From Diogma glabrata (lineage: Eukaryota > Arthropoda > Insecta > Diptera > Cylindrotomidae), in the NCBI GenBank assembly GCA_963693315.1, contig OY856187.1:426429748-426493747 (forward strand): a stretch of DNA of 64,000 nt. Direction: 5' to 3'. Below, piece by piece: positions 46,881 through 58,599 of this stretch (within the stretch, counting starts at the first letter, position 1; each line of letters opens with the position of its first letter). The notes beneath the pieces are model-generated. The model saw only the letters and a program-made list of their open reading frames with translations. It was not told where the DNA came from and ran no database searches. The translations under genes and the position numbers were made by a program.

Positions 46881-46951
46881 TTTTAAAAAATTGATCTATT
46901 GATTTTAAAATTGATCTAAAAATTGATCGAATTTTAAATAATTGATCTAGC

Positions 46952-47830
46952 AGTTTTTTAAAGTTATATTGCTACTGTCTTTTGCAATTTGCATTCGAGT
47001 CATCATGCTAAATAAATATTGAATATATATCAAATTGAAAGTATGTCTGTTTGTCCTTTATGCATTAATACAGTAATCATAATGAAAATTTGGGAAGTTG
47101 TTGTGTACACTTAATTTGCTTTTTATTTAACTATCGTTTTAAACGGTAGTTTGCTTTGATCAATGTTTTTTTTTGTTGAACATAATTTTTATGAAATTAA
47201 AAATAACGTAAGAAAGATATTATAACCTGAAACAATTACATTTGTATATCAAAATTATATGTGTTGGAATTTATCATGATGTTACAAATTTTATCATCTT
47301 CACCAAATATGTTGTCAATTTGGAATTGTATATAATTGGCAACAATGCGCATTAATACCAATGAATTTGCCTAGCTTTCCGCAGGAAGATTTGTAAAATT
47401 TAAACTTGTTGATCTATGGGTGTGACAACTACGCATACTTTAGTCGCTGCTATTGGCATATGAGTTATCTTGAGATATCGTATACCACTGGCAAAAGCAA
47501 TGCAATCTCATTAGCCAAAGTGATATCTTAAGGGTGCTGGTGGATGAAGTATTTTCAATCAACTTACTCTAACTTATGGAATATTCTTTGATGATACACT
47601 ATTTTTTTTAAATAGAATGTGTTTGGTAGTAGAAATTACAAGGTATGTCACAACAACACATGAAAAACTTTCAAGAACAAGGTCCCACAACAACATGCTT
47701 TCTAAGGTGTTGATAGACGCAAATTTTTTTATGATATGTTTTTATTATTTTAAATATAAAAATGTATATAATAGTTGCTTGGAATACTGATAGATGTGAA
47801 CCCAGAATAATTTTAATGATTTTAATTTAA
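46952..47830 (-). repeat. composite dispersed repeat, copy B
   Basis: Inverted partner of 19851-21050: AGTCATCATGCT (46998), GTATGTCTGTTTGTCC (47041), TTGATCAATG-containing block, GGCAACAATGCGCATTAATA (47338), the SINE-like head (47360-47590) and the LINE-like tail reading on the minus strand (47605-47710). It lacks about 250 bases present in copy A. Confidence 0.75.
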
Positions 47831-48830
47831 ACATTCTGAAATTTTAATTTGCGATGCTACAATAATTGGAAGATACAAAAAAACACAGCTATTTCACAGA
47901 TTTAAGTTTTCACTTCTGTCGGTAGTCCTTAACACTGGCTTCTTTTTTTTTTAAAGATGGTAGAAAAGATGCAATAAAAGTTGAGATGAAATACTAAAAA
48001 CATATCTAAAATGTAATTTTTAAAATCCATGATAATTAACATAGCTATTACAAATTATTTTCAAAATTCTAAACGTCTCCCAAATTTATAATACAGTTTT
48101 GAGCTTGGCAAATATCGTTAGGTTAAATAATTTTTTTTAAGAAAATTAAATAAATATCAATATAAGTTTATCCAATATTTAATCAAGGAACTGAAATTAC
48201 AAACATCAATGAATTTCAGTTTTTTGCATTTCAGATAAATTTTAATTATCATCATAGAGATAGCCAAGAAATGCGAAAAACAACAAAATACATATGTTTT
48301 TTGTATTATATTTTGGAAAATCATCATTTTACCAGCTATCCTTAATATATATGATATATTGTTCATAAGCTTTGATAAAATCAACAAATGCCATAAATTA
48401 TTCCAAGAAAATAATTTTAATAGAAAAATAATATAAAATTTATATAAATATTATAAAAGCGGGTGGGTTTCCTTCAGATCGTGTTTATTAATGAGTAACT
48501 GTTAAGTAACAACCACACCAAATGCTTCAAATATAGAAATAGATGGGTTCGATAACTGTACCGGAAGTGTGCCGAAAAAGTAAATTTGAAAATGTTTGCT
48601 TAAAATGATAATGAGCAGTAAAATTGAATGTGGAAAAATCTATTTGGTCTGCATTTGTATGTGAGACCAGAAGCTTGATAATTGTATTATATGTGTGTTA
48701 AAAAAAATCTTTAAGCTTGTCAAAAGAATGATTTTCATTCATTTTGTTACCCATTTTGACCCAATAACATGTAATGTAACTGTATATAAAATAAGACAAG
48801 AAATATGGTTCTGTCCAGCTTCACCTGCTT
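47831..48830. other. AT-rich, nothing recognised
   Basis: No features besides short AT-rich frames. Confidence 0.5.
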
Positions 48831-49286
48831 CCAACTAAAATAACATTTGAAATATACTATGTTGTTGCAGATTAAATGTCGTTTTTTAACAAAAGTTGTA
48901 ATCACCAGGAAGATGTTTTTTGAGAAATGCTTTGGGTGAATTCGGCTTCCACCACTTCTAAATAATAGGAACACTTGGAAAATATTAGGTTGTTGCAGAT
49001 CAAATATTTGTTTTACAAAAAATGAAATAAGTGGAAATATGCATTTATGCTAAACGGAAAAGTATTGTGAAAAGTTGTTTGAGTAAATATAGTTTTGGTC
49101 TAATGACTAATATAGGTACAGTTCGTAAATGTCAAGATGTTGCAAAGTATATGTCGTTTTTTCTTCAAACCAATAAATAACTTTTAAAAAGATGCATTTA
49201 CGCTAAATGGAGAAGTTTTCTGGACTGGTAGCATCACAATTGAGTTGGAAAATATCAGGTCGTGTTAGATAAAATGTCGTTATTTC
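48831..49286 (+). repeat. degenerate tandem array, ~120-150-bp monomers (left part)
   Basis: Marker words recur in order: TTGGAAAATAT[TC]AGGT, TTAAATGTCGTTTTTT, AAAGTTGTAAT, AAGATG.ATTTA, GCTAAATGGAGAAG. Monomers start at about 48850, 48972, 49123 and 49246. The hAT at 49287 interrupts the fourth monomer; the array resumes at 54603. Confidence 0.65.
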
Positions 49287-49944
49287 TAGGGTTGCACCGA
49301 TTAATCGGTAGGCGATCGGCCAATTTGCCGATTAATCGGTATCGGCATATTTGGCCGATTATCAACATTGTTTTTTTTTATTGAGTATCACATTTTAAAC
49401 AGAATAAATTCTAAATTCTAAAACGTCATAGTCAACCATAGTTGAATACAGTTTTAAAACTGTTTAAAATTAAGGACTGCGACATTTTTGGTTACGACGA
49501 ACTCTCCGAACTCTGCAAATTTTCTGAAAATATTCTTATAGGTACTCTAAGTATTTAAAATTCCATTTTTATATTTAAGTGTAATTCATTATGTCTGATC
49601 AATATCTTTTTCACTTTATACATCTTTAAATCTCCAGTCAAGTCGCGTTAACTTCATAAAAAACGCACGCTTTTAATATCATGTATTTCAAAAACGCTGC
49701 AGTGTAAAATTCAACAAAAAAATGTATTGTTACTCAAATTACCAATTTCTTCGTACCCTACATATACTGTGAACATTTTATTCTTCGCTATAGTCTAGTT
49801 TAGTACCATTTTATCCAGAGTTAAAAAAAAATCTTCTCATCTACTCTTACTCTTAATCCTAAAAGAATTTTGATTTTCCTTCTTGCATATCTTCATTCTT
49901 TTACGATTGAATAGTGAGTTACAAAAAATATTTTGTACAAGACT

Positions 49945-50125
49945 TAGGGCCAGTTTCACCATCCTCAGTTAAAGTTACAGTTAGTTAACTGGCAATTAAA
50001 TTTAACTGAGAGAAAATTGAATGATAAAAATATTTTGCATGCAATTTTCGTTTTTTTTCTCTCAGTTATGTTAAATTTAACATATCTGTCACTTAACTGA
50101 GGAAATTGGGTTTCACAAGTGTCGG
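49945..50125. repeat. CCAGTTTCACC palindrome inside the hAT
   Basis: CCTCAGTTAAAGT and ACTTAACTGAGG, AAATTTAACTGAGAGA and CTCTCAGTTATGTTAAATTT, and outer CCAGTTTCACC / GGGTTTCAC-like ends make a roughly 170-bp inverted repeat. GGCCAGTTTCACCA ends are common in insect MITE-like repeats, recalled from memory. Confidence 0.55.
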
Positions 50126-50382
50126 TTAGTTTAACATGCAAGTTTAAATCTTAATTAACTTAAATATCACAATTGGTCTCAGTTAAAATTTAACATACAT
50201 ATAAAAATGAAAAAAAAAATTGGAAAAATAGAAATGAAAATGAAAAAAATAAAATAGTATATTTTCTTACAAGAGATGAAAATGCTGTTTTTTCGTGAGT
50301 GAATATTTGTTCACGAGACGCGTTAGCGTCGAGTGAAGCAAGTTTACGAACGAAAAACATTTTCATCTCGAGTAGGAAATGC

Positions 50383-51327
50383 TATTTTTTCTACGATAGT
50401 AAATAAATATTATAGTAATTGTAAATTTCCAGATGCAAATATTGCAACATAACCTAACAAATACTAATAGCGAAAACAAACAAAATTTATAACATTTTTT
50501 AGCGTGTAAATTTGGTTTTCATTATTTGCATTGGATTGTTAGCAGGGTGCTATTGTTTATAATTTGCAAACGTATATTTTATACACTACTAATAGAATTT
50601 ATAAATATCATCCGTTTGAAATCAATGTTTTTAAATAATAAGCACATTTTAATTATTATTTTATATTATGTACACTTTTTAACACTAAACAAATACTTTA
50701 CAAAACTGTTTTTGACTACCCTTTCAATTTTGTGAATGACGTTTTGGTTGTTTAAAATAGTAAACAACATTCCCTTAGAAATCTTAATTTGCAATTAAGC
50801 AGAAAACAATTTTTTTTTAAAACCAAATAATAATATATTTATTAAAATCTTATCCTAAAGTTTTTTTTTGTAAATTTGTTATAAATATTCTCACCTGCGT
50901 AATAGAATTCAATTAAAAAAATTTTGTGTTTTTAAATGACACAAAAAATATATTTATTTTAAAACAGTTCTTGTGCTCGCCAAATCGGCGATGAGTAGTG
51001 AGTTTTATATTTCGCCTAATATACAGTTATAAAGATTCTTTGAATGAATTAAAATTGTCTACTTGTAGTAAAACCTTTAATTTTATAGTCAATTTTTAAA
51101 AATATTGTGGATGTGTTGTTTAAAATCGTTTGTAAATTTATGAAATTTCTTTTTTATCCTCCATCTGTCGGCGAACACCGGAAATATGCGGTTAATGGCA
51201 GATATTGTACACTGTCATTCTCATTTTTTATTAAAATATTTTCACACTAGTTAAAAAATTTGTCATTTTCATAGCGTATATGCTGCTCATGAAAATCCAT
51301 TTTCCATATGCTATCGTAGAAAAAATA
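50383..51327. repeat. block bounded by 17-bp inverted repeat TATTTTTTCTACGATAG
   Basis: TATTTTTTCTACGATAG (50383-50399) is present inverted at 51311-51327. The 17-mer differs at only two positions from the 17-bp inverted repeat around the tyrosine recombinase (62221 and 63898). Just outside, GAGATGAAAATG...CGAGACGCGTTAGCGTCGAG (about 50274-50340) matches 60340-60460 in reverse. Interior AT-rich, no recombinase. Confidence 0.45.
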
Positions 51328-52084
51328 TTAATTTTAAAATTGTTTTTTCGTTTGCTTGTTTTTGTTTGAAAGTAGATTATATAAATAAAATAAAACTATT
51401 CTTTGATTTTTATTTGTAAAAAACGATTTATTAGAATGTAGATTGTGCAATTAATGGCAGTAAAATAAAATGAATTTTCTTGATTTTTTAACTCAACCTC
51501 ATAGTTTTGGAATAATATCTTTGGAATCTTTTCGATGAATTTGACGGTGTTGACTTTAAGACTTGATTTTCTGACAAGCTAGCAGTTTGAATTATGTTTA
51601 CTTTCATTCGTTGAAAACGATATAAACATTCGCACAAATATATTAGTTTTACCAAACGTTTAGCAAATGCCGTACATAGCTTATATGTTAATAGTTACAG
51701 ATTTACTACATATACGTTATTAAATTTTATATATTCATTATGTTTAGAAAAAATTATATCACCGTATCTGTCTTTTAACTTTAAAATTAAAGGCATTTTG
51801 TCCCTGTAGCTCTATTCCGGTACATCGTTAAATAGGCATTGAAAAAAACTAAAGCAGTTTTTTCATAACTGATGGAAAATCGCATCAAGAAATTTGAATC
51901 CGAACCCGTTTCCATTTTTTTATAGGGGAGTGAGGCTTTATAAAAAGATTACAGTGATGTAAAAAATTGTATTTTTAGATGATTTTATTGAAAGCAAGTT
52001 TGCCCATTGATTGAACTTCCTTTATTAAAAAAGATACTAAATTAGGTTTTGCAAAAAATCGCAGTGGTTATTTTTCGTCGTCGG

Positions 52085-52265
52085 TCGTCGTTAGAAGTCT
52101 ATATACAACTGGGGGCGACAGGTGCCCAGAGGTTGGTACTTTTCATGGATTGACCCTACATGAGTCCTTTCTAGTGTGTACCCACTAGGGGTGCTAATAA
52201 GGGAGCACCTTCCCGCGACCCGGGCGGCTAAGCCAAGGTCGCCGTTCCCGCTAGACATGACAACA
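52085..52265. other. GC-rich island of unknown origin
   Basis: About 180 bases such as GGGAGCACCTTCCCGCGACC and GGCGACAGGTGCCCAGAGG are far more GC-rich than anything nearby. No frame gives a recognisable protein. It could be a SINE or a rearranged rRNA/LINE fragment; I do not recognise it. Confidence 0.4.
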
Positions 52266-53259
52266 GGTTTACAGTTAACAATAGCAAGCTATGGAATGAA
52301 TATATAAATTTAAAGAGCGAGTTTTGTATCACTGATTTTATCTTTAAGTATATAATATTTTTCAAATTATACCGCCCACCAAGCTCCGAATCGTCGGGGA
52401 CATTGGTAAAAACGCACGTTTTTGATAATATTTCAAAAACTGTGTGGTGTAAAATAAACGAAAAATTGGGATGTTACTTAAATTACAAACCCGCGTGTTC
52501 CAGACCCTGCTAATGCCACACGATTTAAAGTGAGATATATGAGATAGATTTTTTACATACCACTGGCAAACATTGAACAAGAAGAAGAATGTGTTTATAC
52601 AGTATGCAAAGAATGTTTTAAAATTATTTAGATAGTGTATTTAATGACACACACACTTTGATTAGAATGGAAATAGAACGCTAGTCCTTCGAGTTCAATT
52701 GAAACTACTTCACGACTCGGTCACTCAACTGTTATAAAGTGGGTAAAATTCATCAGGAAGTATGACATATTTGAGAACTTGTAACTCAGAAGCTTATAAT
52801 CTGCCCGGACACTAAAAAAGACGAAAATTTGTTCATTATGTAATCATAAACGACGATTGTTGAACTTCTTTCGTTGGCTGACTTAACATTTTGTTAGCTT
52901 ATTGAAAATTTATTAATATTACGAATGTTTTGTTAATATTAATAAAGTGTTCATTGGGCCAACGAAGGTAGGTTCAATAATCGCTGTTTGTGTTTATAAC
53001 GAACTGTTTACCGTTTTTACAGTAGATGTAGGGCTTGTAAAGTACAATTTCATTGACTCATTTGCTATCATTTACATATTACAATAAAACAGAAAATATT
53101 AGGCAAATGATTTTGTCTAATAGAAGAGCTTATATATTCTTAAATAATAATCGTAATGAATAATGAAACAAATAACGTTAGACAACTGAAGTCTGATTTA
53201 TTCAATAAAATTAAAGTTCTTGCCATCGACTTCATAGAGCAAACCGTTTAACTTAGCAT

Positions 53260-54395
53260 TAGTGATGTAAAAGAGTTTAATACTATTGTATAATACGCGG
53301 TATTATACGTGAAATACCGTATTGTCCAAAACGTAGTAAAATACAAGGTATTTTATTATAAAATATTTTCTATTGTGGTGGCGCGCGAATCAGTAATCTG
53401 CCATTTAATTGAGATATCGCGTGGATTACCTGAACAACTTATAACTGCAAAAATATATTCTACTTGATTCTTGAATATATGAACGACACAGAAGAAATTA
53501 ACGAGTTATTGCCCCTTGTTACTAACAGTTAGAAACGCATTCTTAGTGATTCGCAAATTTCTATGGCAACAAAATTATTGTAATATCAACAGAACATAAA
53601 TTTCAAACATTGAATGCTGCATCATTACTATTCACCGTTATAAGGATTTTTTTTAATGCAGCAAATCAAAATTATGAGCCACGACTTCATTCCGTTGCAC
53701 TCATTATGAACTATGGACTCATGGAATGTCATTCAATTTTACATCTCTGAGTAGTCCTCTTTCTATACATTCAGATTGATTAACTAAAACAACCAAATCT
53801 CAAAACTCCCATTCTGAAACCGATGGCAGCTATATTGATTGTTTAACGTAGTGGCAAAGAGTTTGTGGCTCTTCGGAATGTTGCATCGTTCCGCATATTC
53901 CACTGTAACAGAAAAATCTTTTTCAATCTGCAGCCTAACTCATACTGCAAGAAGTATTTGTCTTACAAATCAACGAGGTGTAAACTTGTTTATGTGAAAA
54001 ATCATAATTTAAATCTTCAACAGTTTATCGATGGGAAATGATAAGTCTTCAATTTAAATAAAAACATAAATACAATAGCCCGACGCGAATGAAGGTAATT
54101 AATATTGAAACCAAGCAGAATCAGATGAATAAATAGATCTTTTTAGCATTCGTTTAAGAAATATAAATAAAGATAACGATAAGAAATCCAAATGTCGGGG
54201 CAGTTATTTAGAAGAAAATGAATTAGTTGTGATTGATAATGGTGATGGAAGTAATTTTTTGTTGTTATACCACTAACACTGTATGTCAGCTATTGCACTT
54301 TTGTACAGAATATATGGTATTTTATTTTGTATTATACAATGTATAATACGCTGTATTATACAAAAAAAATAAAATACCGTATTTTAACATCTCTA
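53260..54395 (+). mobile_element. second hAT nested in the first
   Basis: The ends TAGTGATGTAAAA (53260) and TTTTAACATCTCTA (to 54395) are inverted, followed inside by TATAATACGCGGTATTATAC-type palindromes on both sides (about 53290 and 54335). An exact 8-base duplication CTTAGCAT flanks it (53252-53259 and 54396-54403). It must be younger than the outer hAT. The interior holds a decayed hAT transposase. Confidence 0.9.
53480..54060 (+). pseudogene. hAT transposase relic
   Basis: Frameshifted and stop-ridden hAT-type transposase sequence. The clearest piece is the C-terminal dimerisation motif at about 53908-53990: TEKSFSICSLTHTARSICL then NQRGVNLFM, parallel to the SE+.FS.A....T..R..L...N...L.F pattern of hAT transposases. 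An upstream fragment (WQRVCGSSECCIVP in another frame, about 53850) and a helical ILEYMNDTEEINELLPLVTN piece (about 53470) fit the preceding region. No full catalytic triad can be read. It belongs to the inner element by position. Confidence 0.6.
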
Positions 54396-54602
54396 CTTAG
54401 CATCAATTTTATTTTTCAATTCAGAAGCTCATCCTGCTAGAAATCGCAGAGTGAAAGCCTTGACAAGGTACTCTATATAGAATACATATTTGTCAAATTA
54501 AAAATTGTTAAAAACGCATAGAATAAACAAATAATCGGTATCGGCCGATAATGTAAGCCGATTAATCGGTAATCGGCCGTTTTGCTTATCGGTGCAACCC
54601 TA

Positions 54603-55393
54603 GTTTTTTCACAAAATTTGTAATTATTCAAATGAATTTTTTGGAATAAATGTAGCGGTTTTCTAAGAGGTTTTCTGAAGTAATAGGAACAGTAGTTTGG
54701 AAAATATTAAGTCGGTTCATATTAAATGTCGTATTTGCTTAAAAGTTGTAATTATTGAAAAGAACTATTTAGACTAAATGGAACTGTTTTCTAAGAAATT
54801 GGAAAAGATGGGTTGAACAAAATGCGCGTATCAGTTTTAAGCATTTACCAAAATGAAAAAGATTTTTGCGATGTTTTTTGGACTAATAGAGAATATTAGG
54901 TATTGGTAGATAGCATTCAATTTTTTTTAAGAAAAATGGAAATTGTTGAACTCTATATTCAAACCTAGAGGTTTTTGAGAAGTAATTGCTAAGTTTCGTT
55001 TTATTTCATTTCGCATGTTATATAAATTTATGATCAGTTGTAATTTTTTGATAACACATTGATGTTTCGTGTTAGTTTAGTAATAACAGAAATAAAATAC
55101 TTATACTTTTCTAAAAAAAATTATATTTATTTCTGTTTTACTTTTCTAAAGAACTACACGGTGTTTGGGACAAGTACACGTAAACATTTTTCTGGCAACA
55201 GAATGAGGTTTATTTAAAATAGAAAGTGTTACATGCAATATAACAGTAGTTGAATAAAGATAATAACTATTTCCATAAAAAAAGTTTACGTTGGCCTCAT
55301 AACATGATTTTTTCATTTCAAAATAGAAACATTTGAAATTAATTGAACTATATTTAATTTTCCCATAAACATTACGTGCGGTTGTCTTAACTA
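54603..55393 (+). repeat. tandem array resumed, then AT-rich sequence
   Basis: Continuation of the 48831-49286 array: TTTTTTCACAAAATTTGTAATTATTC, TTTGGAAAATATTAAGTCGG (about 54692), TTAAATGTCGTATTTGC and ACTAAATGGAACTGTTTTC (about 54772) follow the same order of marker words; similarity fades by about 54910. The rest up to the Transib is AT-rich, with CACGGTGTTTGGGACAAG at 55157 as an isolated mixed-composition word. Confidence 0.6.
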
Positions 55394-56024
55394 CGCCGCA
55401 CAATGGTTCAAAACGCATTAAAACACGCGCATAAGTGAAAAAAAAAATTTTTTTGTTTTCTCATAACTGACCATTAGTTTTGTTTTCTAACATATTAAGG
55501 ATGTCAAAAAACAGTTTTACCCACAAAAAAAAATTAAATACATCACTATTATGAACATAAATTAAAAGAAAAAATAATTGTTATTTATTGCATATATTTT
55601 TAATTATTTTTATTGAAAGTTTATGTCAGCAGTACCATAAGCACGCATACATGAGACTTTATATTACTCTTTAAAAATGTTTATGCACATTACTAGAACC
55701 TTTTAAAGTCACAAATTCATGTATATAGTTTGTATGTATATATATATGTTAAATTTAAATCATGATACTTATTTCCTTTAATATGATTGCTCGCCTAATT
55801 TTCAAACATCAAGCACTTGAAGGGCTTACTCTGGCTTACGACCAAATTTTTTGGATATTTACTAGTGATGTATGTACTAAGCGAGGCACTTAATTTCATC
55901 TGCATATTTCTGCCTATTCTAGAGATATTTCATTATTATTGCAAAAACTGCCCGAAAAAAAACCGACAAATTTACATTTTTTCGTAAAACCGTCCTTAAA
56001 TCGTTATTTTTTTTTCTTTTCTTT

Positions 56025-56990
56025 GACGTAAATGTGACATGGAAATTTTTAAATTTGTTATAGTTTTTGAAATATTTTTGGAATTTTGAAAAAAGTTTGT
56101 ATTTTTGATTTTGTAGAATTCTTGGAATATTTTTAGAATTTTGGAAAAAGTTTTAATTTTTGATTTTATTTTAATTTTTAGAATATTTTTGGAATTATGA
56201 AAAAAGTTTCAATTTTTGATATTGTTATTATTTTTGCAATATTTATACAATTTTGAAAAAAGTTTGAATTTTTAAGAATTTTTGGAATATTATTAGAATT
56301 TAGAACCAGTCCAGTTTAAATATTTGATTTTATTCTAAGTTTTGGAATTTTGAAAATAGTTTAAATTTTTGATTTTGTTATAATTTTTGCAATAGTTTTA
56401 GAATTTTTGAAAAAAGTTTTAATCTTTGGTTTTGTAATAATTTTTGGATTATTTTTAGAATTTTGAAGAAAGTTTGATGTTTGATTCTATTTAATTTTTA
56501 CATTATTTTTGGAATTTTGAAAGAAATATGAATTTGTGATTTTGTAATATTTTCTCGAAACGCTAAATGGAGAAGTTTTGAGTAGTCTGCTGAGTGTATT
56601 ATCTTTTCACAAAATTATGTTAAAATAAAATACTGGTACTTCTACAGAGAATTTTATTTTTGATATACATATCGCTGCCTAAAACTAAAAACAATGTCCT
56701 CAGAAAAGTTTGTTTCTGAAAACTAAACCCAGACCGAAGTCTTAATATCTCAGAACTGTGAGATTTCAGCCCTTCACATATTTTATTATTTAAATAATAA
56801 AAATTAAAAAATACTGTCATAACATTTTTGTTTATTGATAATATTAAATTTTTTTTATAATTTTAAACAGTTTCTTCATCATCTGTGTCTTGTTCTTGAA
56901 CTGTAATTTTGAATAATTGTTTCACATCTTTGTGATGTTCGTGTGTTTTGCGATTTAAAGTGGATGTTCGCATTTTTGTCCGAAAAAAAC
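56025..56990 (-). repeat. left arm of Transib-internal palindrome
   Basis: Reverse complement of about 57635-58590 at high identity. From outside in: TGACGTAAATGTGACATGG, the TTTTGGAATATTTTTAGAAT-type array, CGAAACGCTAAATGGAGAAG, CTCAGAACTGTGAGATTTC, then an antisense copy of the last transposase codons (56880-56985). The 56879-57232 minus-strand frame arises only because of this mirror copy. Confidence 0.85.
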
Positions 56991-56993
56991 AAA

Positions 56994-57738
56994 AAGTTTC
57001 TAGATGAATTTAAGAAAAAATTAAATTTATCTGTTGACATGCCAAAACAAGGTAACAATGTAAAAGATAATCTTTGTATTTTTTTCTTACAACTAAGATA
57101 AACTTTCAATACTTGATTTTTCGTGACGAATACTTTAGGTTTTGGATCTTCTAATGATGACAATACGTCTAGGCGGTTTTTCGAAAGTGAAAAAGTCACT
57201 GCAGAAATCACAGTCTTGCACTTATCCATCAACTTAACGTTATTCTCACTGCAATAAATTGCTCTGAAGATATAGATCCTAATAAATTTTTTAATTATAC
57301 ACTAGAGACTGCAAATACAATTGTAAAAGAGTATGATTGGTGGCCTATGTCAACAACAGTACATAAAATACTGATGCACGGTTGTGACATCATAGCTCAG
57401 TCCATTTTGCTAGTCGGTAAGAGAAAAACTTTATTTTACTGGAAATTAAATAACTATTGGATAATAAATGAATATGTGTATATAATTTTGTAACAGGACA
57501 ACTGTCCAAAGAAACTCAAGAGCACTGCAACAAAAATTTTAAGACTTTCAGGAGTAGATTCGCACGAAGAGATTCAAGAATTCACTATCTTACAGATATT
57601 TTTATTCGATTTCTTGTTTTTTTCGGACCCATTAATACCAAAAATGCAAACATCCACTTTAAATCGCAAAACACACGAACATCACAAAGATGTGAAACAA
57701 TTATTCAAAATTACAGTTCAAGAACAAGACACAGATGA
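56994..57738 (+). pseudogene. Transib (RAG1-like) transposase, C-terminal fragment
   Basis: Three exon pieces can be read. Piece 1 (56994-57051) ends ..NLSVDMPKQ and splices at GTAACA (57052) to TTTAG (57138). Piece 2 (57139-57416) starts GFGSSNDDNTSRRFF, which parallels the Transib NDGNTARRFF block, then shifts frame at about 57200-57255 and continues SEDIDPNKFFNYTLETA and STTVHKILMHG. A second 80-bp intron (GTAAGA at 57417 to ACAG at 57496) leads to piece 3 with GQLSKETQEHCNKNF and FRSRFARRDSR, stop at 57736-57738. In Transib and RAG1 the third catalytic acid sits in LSEE..E..NK (RAG1 ASEGNESGNK); here that position reads K (LSK). Both aspartates upstream are deleted. Frameshift, lost N-terminus and E-to-K change make it inactive. 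Family alignment is from memory. Confidence 0.8.
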
Positions 57739-58590
57739 TGAAGAAACTGTTTAAAATTATAAAAAAAATTTAATATTATCAATAAAAAAAAATGTTATAA
57801 CAGTATTTTTTTAATTTTTATTATTTAAATAATAAAATATGTGAAGGGCTGAAATCTCACAGTTCTGAGATATTAAAACTTCGGTCTGGGTTTAGTTTTC
57901 AGAAACAAACTTTTCTGAGGACATTGTTTTTAGTTTTAGGCAGCGATATGTATATCAAAAATAAAATTCTCTGTAGAACTACCAGTATTTTATTTTAACA
58001 TAATTTTGGGAAAAGATGATACACTCAGCAAACTAATCAAAACTTCTCCATTTAGCGTTTCGAGAAAATATTACAAAATCACAAATTCATATTTCTTTCA
58101 AAATTCCAAAAATAATGTAAAAATTAAATAGAATCAAACATCAAACTTTCTTCAAAATTCTAAAAATAATCCAAAAATTATTACAAAACCAAAGATTAAA
58201 ACTTTTTTCAAAAATTCTAAAACTATTGCAAAAATTATAACAAAATCAAAAATTTAAACTATTTTCAAAATTCCAAAACTTAGAATAAAATCAAATATTT
58301 AAACTGGTTCTAAATTCTAATAATATTCCAAAAATTCTTAAAAATTCAAACTTTTTCCAAAATTGTATAAATATTGCAAAAATAATAACAATATCAAAAA
58401 TTGAATCTTTTTTCATAATTCCAAAAATATTCTAAAAATTAAAATAAAATCAAAAATTAAAACTTTTTCCAAAATTCTAAAAATATTCTGAAAGTTCTAC
58501 AAAATCAAAAATACAAACTTTTTTCAAAATTCCACAAAAGATTTCAAAAACTATAAAAAATTCAAAAATTTCCATGTCACATTTACGTCA
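57635..58590 (+). repeat. right arm of Transib-internal palindrome
   Basis: Includes the sense copy of the last transposase codons and 3' UTR, CTCACAGTTCTGAGATAT, the CAAAATTCTAAAAATA array (58070-58560) and CCATGTCACATTTACGTCAT. The spacer between arms is about 650 bp and contains the rest of the transposase fragment. Confidence 0.85.
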
Positions 58591-58599
58591 TATAAACAG

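Larger units (their letters stand above)
49287..54602. mobile_element. hAT element, 5.3 kb, TAGGGTTGCACCGAT termini
   Basis: The ends TAGGGTTGCACCGATTAATC (49287) and ATCGGTGCAACCCTA (to 54602) are inverted, with many subterminal CCGATTAATCGG-like palindromes (about 49295-49355 and 54537-54590), likely transposase-binding repeats. Flanks GTTATTTC (49279-49286) and GTTTTTTC (54603-54610) form an 8-base duplication with one mismatch. The interior carries several other insertions: a palindrome (49945), a 17-bp-IR block (50383), a GC-rich island (52085) and a second hAT (53260). I do not recognise a transposase belonging to the outer element, so it is probably non-autonomous or gutted. Confidence 0.85.

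Noticed and set aside
55154..55170. CACGGTG as an alternative Transib left end
   Set aside because: It has no inverted partner on the right and no matching 5-base duplication; CACAATG at 55399 has both.
56879..57232. 117-codon minus-strand frame
   Set aside because: Its C-terminus equals the Transib product only because the palindrome places an inverted copy there; the rest is antisense to the transposase exons.
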